Source of the DNA: CAYMLL01 sp964390645
Lineage (GTDB): Bacteria; Planctomycetota; UBA8108
Assembly: GCA_964390645.1 (NCBI GenBank)
Contig: CAYMLL010000132.1
Coordinates: forward strand, 1-19,474
Direction of reading: 5' to 3'
Length of the DNA: 19,474 nt
In this document: in pieces, positions 14,506 through 19,474 of the stretch
How the letters are laid out: every line of letters begins with the position of its first letter
Position numbering within the stretch: position 1 is the stretch's first letter
Position numbers and translations under genes: made by a program
The notes under the pieces: model-generated
The model's input: only the letters and a program-made list of their open reading frames with translations
The model's database searches: none
Told to the model about the DNA's origin: nothing

Positions 14506-16082
14506 AGAGGCAGGTTCCCGTGCTTCTTCGGCGGCAAGGATTGGCGCTTCTCCGCCAGCATCTCGAGGGCGCGAATCAGACGCGGGCGCGTGGCGTGCGG
14601 CTCGATGACATCATCGACGTATCCCCGCTCTGCCGCGATGAGCGGGTTGGCGAACTTCTCCCGGTACTCCTCGATGAGCCGCTCTTCCTCGTCCCCGGGG
14701 TCGTTCGCCGCGGCGATTTCCTTGCGGAAGATGATCTCGACGGCTCCGCGCGCTCCCATGACGGCGATCTCCGCCGTGGGCCACGCGAGGTTGATGTCGG
14801 CGCGGACGTGCTTCGAGCCCATGACGTCGTACGCGCCGCCGTAGGCCTTGCGCGTGATCACCGTCAGCTTCGGTACTGTCGCCTCGCAGTACGCGAAGAG
14901 CAGCTTTGCGCCGTGGCGGATCACACCGTGGTGCTCCTGGTCGGTGCCGGGGAGGAAGCCGGGGACGTCGACGAAGGTGATGATGGGAATGTTGAACGAG
15001 TCGCAGAAGCGGATGAAACGCGCCGCCTTGACGCTCGCATCGATGTCCAGCGTTCCGGCGAGCATCGCCGGCTGATTCGCGACCACGCCGACGGGGCGAC
15101 CGCCGAGTCTCGCGAAGCTGACCACGATGTTGGGCGCGAATCGCTCGTGGACCTCGAGCAGTCGGCCGTCGTCGACGATCCGCGAGATCAGCTCGTGGAC
15201 GTCGTAGGGTCGTTCGGGGTCGTCGGGGATGATCTCGTCGAGCTCCGCATCCTCGCGATCCGGGTCGTCGAGTACGACGTCCCCGGACTCGACGATCCGG
15301 GGTGGGTCCTCCGAGCTGTTGCCCGGGAGGTAGGTCAGCAGCTCGCGGATCGATTCGATGCAGGCAACGTCGTCGGCGTCGACGAAGTGCGCCACGCCAC
15401 TCTTCGTGGCGTGCGCGTGCGCGCCCCCGAGCTCCTCGTGTGTCACTTCCTCGTGGGTGACCGTCTTCGTCACGTCGGGCCCCGTCACGTACATGAAGCT
15501 CGTGCCGTCGACCATGAAGATGAAGTCGGTGATCGCGGGGGAGTAGACCGCGCCGCCAGCGCAGGGACCGAGGACGGCGGAGATCTGCGGCACGACGCCG
15601 GAAGCGAGCGTGTTGCGGTAGAAGATCTCCGCGTAGCCACCGAGGCTGTCGACTCCCTCCTGGATGCGTGCGCCGCCGGAGTCGTTGAGGCCGATGATCG
15701 GCGCGCCGACACGCATCGCGAGGTCCATCACCTTGGTGATCTTGCCGGCGTTGGCTTGCGACAGGCTGCCGCCGAGAACCGTGAAGTCCTGGCTGAAGAC
15801 GAAGATCTCGCGTCCGTGGACCCGGCCGTGCCCGGTGACGACGCCGTCACCCGGTACGCTCTGCTGCTGCATGCCGAAGTCGTGCGTCCGATGGGTCACG
15901 AGCATGTCGAGCTCGACGAAGCTGCCCTCGTCGAGAAGCAGCGACAGTCGCTCGCGTGCGGTGAGCTTGCCCTTGGCGTGCTGGGCGTCAATGCGCTTCG
16001 CTCCGCCGCCGGACAGGGCGCGCGTGCGAAGCTCCTCGAGCCGCTCGCGGTTCATGTCGGTCGTCTCGTTCTCGGGGCTCAC
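14502..16082 (-). CDS. pccB: Propionyl-CoA carboxylase beta (carboxyltransferase) subunit
   Basis: The 526-residue carboxyltransferase moves CO2 from carboxybiotin to propionyl-CoA, giving methylmalonyl-CoA. It shows both crotonase-like halves: GGSLSQANAGKITKVMDLA, SGGARIQEGVDSL (136-148), GPCAGGAVYSPA in the N half, and DVPGFLPGTDQEHHGVIRHGAK (372-393) and RKAYGGAYDVMGSKH (411-425) in the C half. The Asp in GGAYD (419) corresponds to a residue reported to favour propionyl-CoA over acetyl-CoA in Streptomyces enzymes; I infer that specificity, and the mutase next door supports it. GTG 16082 is chosen because AAGGAG lies nine bases upstream. It lies 21 bases after the epimerase stop and overlaps the biotin carboxylase gene by four bases. 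Confidence 0.96.
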   Translation of the reverse strand: MSPENETTDMNRERLEELRTRALSGGGAKRIDAQHAKGKLTARERLSLLLDEGSFVELDMLVTHRTHDFGMQQQSVPGDGVVTGHGRVHGREIFVFSQDFTVLGGSLSQANAGKITKVMDLAMRVGAPIIGLNDSGGARIQEGVDSLGGYAEIFYRNTLASGVVPQISAVLGPCAGGAVYSPAITDFIFMVDGTSFMYVTGPDVTKTVTHEEVTHEELGGAHAHATKSGVAHFVDADDVACIESIRELLTYLPGNSSEDPPRIVESGDVVLDDPDREDAELDEIIPDDPERPYDVHELISRIVDDGRLLEVHERFAPNIVVSFARLGGRPVGVVANQPAMLAGTLDIDASVKAARFIRFCDSFNIPIITFVDVPGFLPGTDQEHHGVIRHGAKLLFAYCEATVPKLTVITRKAYGGAYDVMGSKHVRADINLAWPTAEIAVMGARGAVEIIFRKEIAAANDPGDEEERLIEEYREKFANPLIAAERGYVDDVIEPHATRPRLIRALEMLAEKRQSLPPKKHGNLPL

Positions 16083-16103
16083 GGCTGGCGGCTCCTTCTT
16101 TCT

Positions 16104-16606
16104 CTACGTGGGTCCCGTGTGGTCCGGATTCTCGTTGTCTCCGTCCTCGTCGTCCCGCTCTGCGCCGGCTCCGTCGTTTGTCCGGGTGAGCTCGAAGAGG
16201 ACGCCGCCGGAGCCCTTGGGGTGGACGAAGGCGACCTCGGCCCTGTCGGTCTCCTCGCGCGGTCTGGCGCCGGGCACCCGGAACCCGGCGGTCCGCAGCT
16301 GTGTGATCGCGTCGCCGACCGATGTTCCGTCGACGCGCAGCGCGATGAGGTGAATCCCGGGTCGCCGGCGGTCGAGGAGTCGACGGTTGTCGCCTTGCCG
16401 GCCGATCGGCTCGATGCGACAGTCACCGACGGGGAAGAACGACAGGCGTACGCGTTCCAGCGGAATCCTCTCGACGGGAGCGGGATACTCTCGATGGGAG
16501 ACGGCTCGACACCGAGCGGCCAGGTGCGAAGCTCGCGAGCCTGCGCCAGATCGGTGACCGCGACGACGATATGGTCGACGGCGATCCGCTCCTCGTTTGC
16601 GCTCAA
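16104..16606 (-). pseudogene. mce: Methylmalonyl-CoA epimerase, frameshifted
   Basis: Methylmalonyl-CoA epimerase interconverts the S and R isomers between PCC and the mutase. From TTG 16606 the frame reads AVDHIVVAVTDLAQARE…LGVEPS, a normal epimerase (glyoxalase-fold) start with metal-ligand-like His12. It then becomes meaningless. The sense continues in another frame: HREYPAPVERIPLERVRLS, FFPVGDCRIEPIG, RPGIHLIALRVDG, AEVAFVHPKGSGGVLFELT, stopping at TAG 16104-16106. The switch falls at about the GGG run 16496-16498 (CCC on the coding strand); one extra base there restores a 167-residue protein. The uncorrected frame runs to 16079 but gives Ser/Arg-rich nonsense. The TTG overlaps the preceding stop, as is usual in this operon. 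Whether this is a real mutation or an assembly indel cannot be told here. Confidence 0.85.
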
Positions 16607-17037
16607 TCGTCGACGTGCTCCGTCGCGGGAACGTGGCTCTCGAGGAACTCGATGATCTCGCTCGTCGAGGCCCCCGGCGTGAACAGCTTGCGGTATCCGG
16701 CGTCGAGAAGCGGCGGCTGGTCTTCCGCGGGGATCATCCCTCCTCCGAACAGCACGACAACGTCGAGGTCGACGCCGGAATTGCGCAGCGAGTCCGCGAT
16801 CGCCGGGAAGAGAGTCGGGTGTGCGCCGGAGAGGTTCGAGACGCCGACGGCATCGACGTCCTCCTCGATGGCAGCGCGAGCGATTCCCAGCGGGGTCGCG
16901 CGGATACCGGAGTAGATCACCTCCATACCGGCGTCTCGCAGAGCGCGCAAGATGACCTTGACGCCTCGGTCGTGACCGTCGAGCCCCGGCTTGGCCAGTA
17001 AAACCCGGATGGGATGGGATCGCTTTGCGCCGGTCAT
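16603..17037 (-). CDS. mcmA2: Methylmalonyl-CoA mutase, cobalamin-binding subunit
   Basis: This 144-residue stand-alone B12-binding domain has the DxHxxG motif in KPGLDGHDRGVKVI (Asp20, His22 and Gly25; His22 would be the lower ligand of cobalt). It also has SNLSGAH, where many homologues have SxL, and GGGMIPAED, which contact the nucleotide tail. It ends with a helix after LFTPGASTSEIIEFL. It partners with the catalytic subunit encoded just upstream, whose stop it overlaps by four bases (ATGA at 17037-17034). In many bacteria both parts are fused; the split form is known from archaea and several bacterial phyla. Confidence 0.96.
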   Translation of the reverse strand: MTGAKRSHPIRVLLAKPGLDGHDRGVKVILRALRDAGMEVIYSGIRATPLGIARAAIEEDVDAVGVSNLSGAHPTLFPAIADSLRNSGVDLDVVVLFGGGMIPAEDQPPLLDAGYRKLFTPGASTSEIIEFLESHVPATEHVDD

Positions 17038-18614
17038 TCCCGGTACTCTCCGTACACGTCAGCGAGGACCGTGCTCATCTCGCCGAGCGTCACGCCGCCT
17101 TCGGCACATTCGACGAGAGCATCGACGACATTGGTGTCGCTCGCGGCGTGTTCACGGAGCGTCTCGAGCAGACGGTCGATCGCCGATCGGCTCCGGCTCG
17201 CCTTGCGATCTCCAAGCGCCACGATGCGCTCGTTTTCGACGGCTGGATCGACCTTTTGCGCCTGTGGAGGAGGCCCGGAGTCGGGCTCGCCGAAGCGGTT
17301 GACCGCGACGATGGGGGTCTCGCCGCTCTCGATGCGTTGCTGATGAGCGTACGCTTCGTTCTCGATGATGGATTGCTGGAAGCTCTTCTCCACCGCGGCG
17401 ACGGCACCGCCCATGGCGTCGATCTCCGTGATGAGATCCCGAGCGCGGAGCTCGAGTTCGTCGGTGAGCGTCTCGATCAGGGGACAGCCTCCGAGTGGAT
17501 CGGCGACGTCGGCGACGCCGGACTCGTGCGCGAGGATCTGCTGCGTGCGCAGGGCGGTGCGCGCGGACTGGCGGGTCGGCAGGCCGAGCGCCTCGTCCAT
17601 GCCGTTCGTGTGCAGCGACTGCGTGCCCCCGAGAACTGCTGCGAGCGCCTGTACTGTGACGCGGACGACGTTGTTCTCCGGCTCACGGGATGTCAGCGTC
17701 GATCCAGCGGTTTGCGTGTGGAACCTCATGCGTGCACACGCCGCATCGTCGAGCCCGAAGCGTTCCTTGACGATACTCGCCCAGAGTCGACGGGCGGCGC
17801 GGAACTTCGCGACCTCCTCGAAGAGGTGGTTGTGGGCGTTCCAGAAGAACGACACACGCCGGCCGAGGTAGGAGAGATCGACCCCCGAGCGCCGCGCCTC
17901 CTCGAAGTACGCGATGGCGTTGGCGATTGTCAAGCCGAGCTCCTGCACCGCGTTGGCGCCGGCCTCTCGCATGTGGTAGCCGCTGATGCTGATCGGGTTC
18001 CAGCGAGGAAGGTGCTCGGAGGTGAATCGGAACACGTCCGTGACGAGACGCAGCGAGGGTCGTGCCGCGAAGCGGTAGGTTCGCCGTGTGATGAACTCCT
18101 TGAGGATGTCGTTCTGCAGCGTGCCGCGTAGCGAGGCAGGGTCGATGCCGCGGCGTTTCGCCAGAGCGACGTGAAACGCGAGCAGGATCGCCGCTGTCGC
18201 GTTTATCGTCATCGAGACGCTCACCTCGTCGAGCGGGATGCCGTCGAGCAGCTCGTCGAGGTCGTCGAGGCAGGAGATCGGAACGCCGACCTTGCCGACC
18301 TCGCCCAGCGCGATCGGGTCATCCGAGTCGTAGCCGATCTGCGTCGGCAAGTCGAATGCGACGCTGAGTCCGGTCTGCCCCTGGTCGAGCAGGTAGCGAT
18401 AGCGTTGGTTCGTCTCGGCGGTGCTGGAGTATCCGGCGTACTGTCGAACGGTCCAGAGACGGTCGCGGTACATCCCGGGGTGGATGCCACGGGTGAACGG
18501 GAACTGGCCCGGACGCTCCGGGGTGCCGTAGCTCTCGTAGAGAGGCTCGAGCGGAACGCCGGAAGCTGTCGTGCGTTCGCGTCTCTTCTCCGTTGCCGAG
18601 TTCTCAATGCTCAT
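17034..18614 (-). CDS. mcmA1: Methylmalonyl-CoA mutase, catalytic (large) subunit
   Basis: The 526-residue TIM-barrel subunit isomerises (R)-methylmalonyl-CoA to succinyl-CoA with adenosylcobalamin. Family blocks are clear: FPFTRGIHPGMYRDRLWTVRQYAGY, GLSVAFDLPTQIGYDSDDP, GTLQNDILKEFI, ISISGYHMREAGA, RFHTQTAGSTLT, NNVVRVTVQALAAVLGGTQS and LHTNGMDEALGLPT. Tyr59 in RQYAG and Arg177 in ITRRT match the two residues that distinguish methylmalonyl-CoA mutase from isobutyryl-CoA mutase (Phe and Gln there), so the substrate call is good. ATG 18614 is chosen for its GGAG nine bases upstream and its 11-base overlap with birA; the longer frame to 18677 lies inside birA. It lacks the B12 domain, which is the next gene. 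Confidence 0.97.
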   Translation of the reverse strand: MSIENSATEKRRERTTASGVPLEPLYESYGTPERPGQFPFTRGIHPGMYRDRLWTVRQYAGYSSTAETNQRYRYLLDQGQTGLSVAFDLPTQIGYDSDDPIALGEVGKVGVPISCLDDLDELLDGIPLDEVSVSMTINATAAILLAFHVALAKRRGIDPASLRGTLQNDILKEFITRRTYRFAARPSLRLVTDVFRFTSEHLPRWNPISISGYHMREAGANAVQELGLTIANAIAYFEEARRSGVDLSYLGRRVSFFWNAHNHLFEEVAKFRAARRLWASIVKERFGLDDAACARMRFHTQTAGSTLTSREPENNVVRVTVQALAAVLGGTQSLHTNGMDEALGLPTRQSARTALRTQQILAHESGVADVADPLGGCPLIETLTDELELRARDLITEIDAMGGAVAAVEKSFQQSIIENEAYAHQQRIESGETPIVAVNRFGEPDSGPPPQAQKVDPAVENERIVALGDRKASRSRSAIDRLLETLREHAASDTNVVDALVECAEGGVTLGEMSTVLADVYGEYRE

Positions 18615-19368
18615 AGTGGACATCTCCTGCGACGATGGAGTGAACCACTCCATCCAGCGACTCGACCAGAAGCTCACCGCCGGCGCCGAGACCGGTGACG
18701 GTCCCCTCCATCGTCGGCCGTCCGGGGCGATCGACCTTCACCCGTCGTCCGCAGTGTGCCATCTCGTCCCCGATGAGCTCGGGGAGGATCCCGCCGTCCT
18801 GAAAGTTCCTGTAAGGAGGAGCCAGCGCCTCGAGGACGTTCTCGGCGATCGCCCGGGGGGAGCGTGTCGTCGGGGGCCCGGCCTCGGTCATGCAGATGAC
18901 ACGCTCGCGCAGCTCCGGCGGCATCGTCCGGAGCACATCGTCGGAGGTCAGGTTGATGTTCAGGCCGACGCCGAGCGCGACCCACGCACGGGACCCGCTT
19001 CCGCGGACCTCCGTGAGGATGCCGCCGAGCTTGCGCGAACCTACGTAGAGGTCGTTGGGCCAGAAGAGCTCGACGCCGCGCACGCCGAGCCCGACGAGCG
19101 CCCGGCGCACCGCGACCCCGCTCAGCAGCGAGAGTCCGCTCCAGGTCGAGCGTGGGCAGTCGGGCCGCAGGAGGGTCGACATCCACAGGCCGGCTCCGGC
19201 GGGGCTCCACCAGTCGTGGTCGCCCCGGCCCCGGCCGCGTGTCTGCTCGAGGGCCACGTGCGTCGTGCCTTCGGGCGCGTCGGTGTCGCCGGCTTCGAGG
19301 ATGCTGTCGTTGGTCGATGTGACTCGATCGAAGAACTGGATTGCGAAGGGGGAGGCGAGTCGTCCCAT
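18604..19368 (-). CDS. birA: Biotin--[acetyl/propionyl-CoA carboxylase] ligase
   Basis: The 254-residue enzyme activates biotin with ATP and attaches it to the carrier lysine. It has FFDRVTSTNDSI (12-23), the ATP/biotin loop TRGRGRGDHDWWSP (43-56), WPNDL (103-107) and KLGGILTE (113-120), followed by the small C-terminal SH3-like domain (GRRVKVDRPGRPTMEGTVTGLG). No winged-helix DNA-binding domain is present, so it is a group I ligase and not a repressor. As first gene of the mutase-carboxylase operon it links biotinylation with production of the enzyme that needs biotin. The start is uncertain: ATG 19368 is used, but the same frame is open and start-free to the window edge (…DDELPPSYNAR just before Met), so the protein may begin outside the window. 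Confidence 0.93.
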   Translation of the reverse strand: MGRLASPFAIQFFDRVTSTNDSILEAGDTDAPEGTTHVALEQTRGRGRGDHDWWSPAGAGLWMSTLLRPDCPRSTWSGLSLLSGVAVRRALVGLGVRGVELFWPNDLYVGSRKLGGILTEVRGSGSRAWVALGVGLNINLTSDDVLRTMPPELRERVICMTEAGPPTTRSPRAIAENVLEALAPPYRNFQDGGILPELIGDEMAHCGRRVKVDRPGRPTMEGTVTGLGAGGELLVESLDGVVHSIVAGDVHYEH

Positions 19369-19374
19369 TCGGGC

Positions 19375-19380
19375 ATTGTA
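19375..19380 (-). promoter_or_regulatory. -10-like element directly before birA
   Basis: TACAAT on the minus strand matches the -10 consensus at five of six positions and lies six bases before ATG 19368. That would give an essentially leaderless transcript if this ATG is the start. No convincing -35 is seen. If birA extends upstream (see that entry) the match is accidental. The rest of 19381-19474 shows nothing else recognisable. Confidence 0.25.
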
Positions 19381-19474
19381 CGAGGGGGGGAGTTCGTCGT
19401 CCGAGAAAGAACCCCCGGATGGAGGCGTGCCGGCTCCGGCAGTCTCCGCTCCCGCTGCCGAGCGTACAGATCCC

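Noticed and set aside
14520..16655. 711-codon open frame on the + strand across pccB and the epimerase
   Set aside because: It lies fully opposite unmistakable PccB coding sequence, shows no family motif and results from high GC at third positions.
17034..18614. Isobutyryl-CoA mutase large subunit
   Set aside because: The substrate-discriminating positions are Tyr (RQYAG) and Arg (ITRRT), as in methylmalonyl-CoA mutase, not Phe and Gln; PCC genes in the same operon agree.

Overview
This is a gene-dense, GC-rich bacterial chromosomal segment with no RNA genes, insertion sequences or CRISPR array that I can see. Shine-Dalgarno-like starts are mixed with starts that lack one. Lipoprotein and Sec-type signals suggest a diderm or otherwise envelope-complex bacterium. 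The gene set (dnaX-ybaB-recR, a split propionyl-CoA carboxylase, a two-subunit methylmalonyl-CoA mutase, and a small 'G-W-G-W' lipoprotein of a kind I associate with Planctomycetota) suggests Planctomycetota or a neighbouring phylum. That placement is inference and could be wrong.

Left block, + strand (1-6226): the C-terminal end of dnaX (with an in-frame 24-bp tandem repeat), ybaB/ebfC and recR. These are followed, apparently in the same transcription unit, by a three-gene ABC-2 module: a large secreted/membrane-anchored protein (module A accessory protein, interrupted by one in-frame TAG), an ATPase and a permease. Centre (6227-7327): a hairpin, then a biotin carboxyl carrier protein (BCCP) gene on the - strand and a guanine deaminase gene on the + strand, divergently arranged.

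Right of centre, - strand (12318 down to 7339): a second copy of the same three-gene module (accessory lipoprotein B, ATPase, permease), pointing back toward the first. The two modules therefore face each other tail to tail around the BCCP-guaD pair. The ATPases are clearly paralogous. The accessory proteins share a Rossmann/glutamine-amidotransferase-like segment followed by two membrane helices. Permease B is an internal duplication of an ABC-2 unit. This twin module is the best candidate here for an under-described system; it is reminiscent in layout of GldA/GldF/GldG but not clearly the same family.

Right block (12505-19368): a small lipoprotein gene on the + strand, tail-to-tail with a - strand operon reading birA, methylmalonyl-CoA mutase catalytic subunit, its B12-binding subunit, methylmalonyl-CoA epimerase (frameshifted), carboxyltransferase (PccB) and biotin carboxylase (PccA). 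With the detached BCCP this gives the whole propionyl-CoA to succinyl-CoA route, plus the ligase that biotinylates the carrier. Genes in this operon overlap by about 4-11 bases, implying tight co-expression.

Two genes carry single-base lesions: a TAG at 1909-1911, and a frame change near 16496-16498 in the epimerase. Either could be a real mutation or an assembly error.
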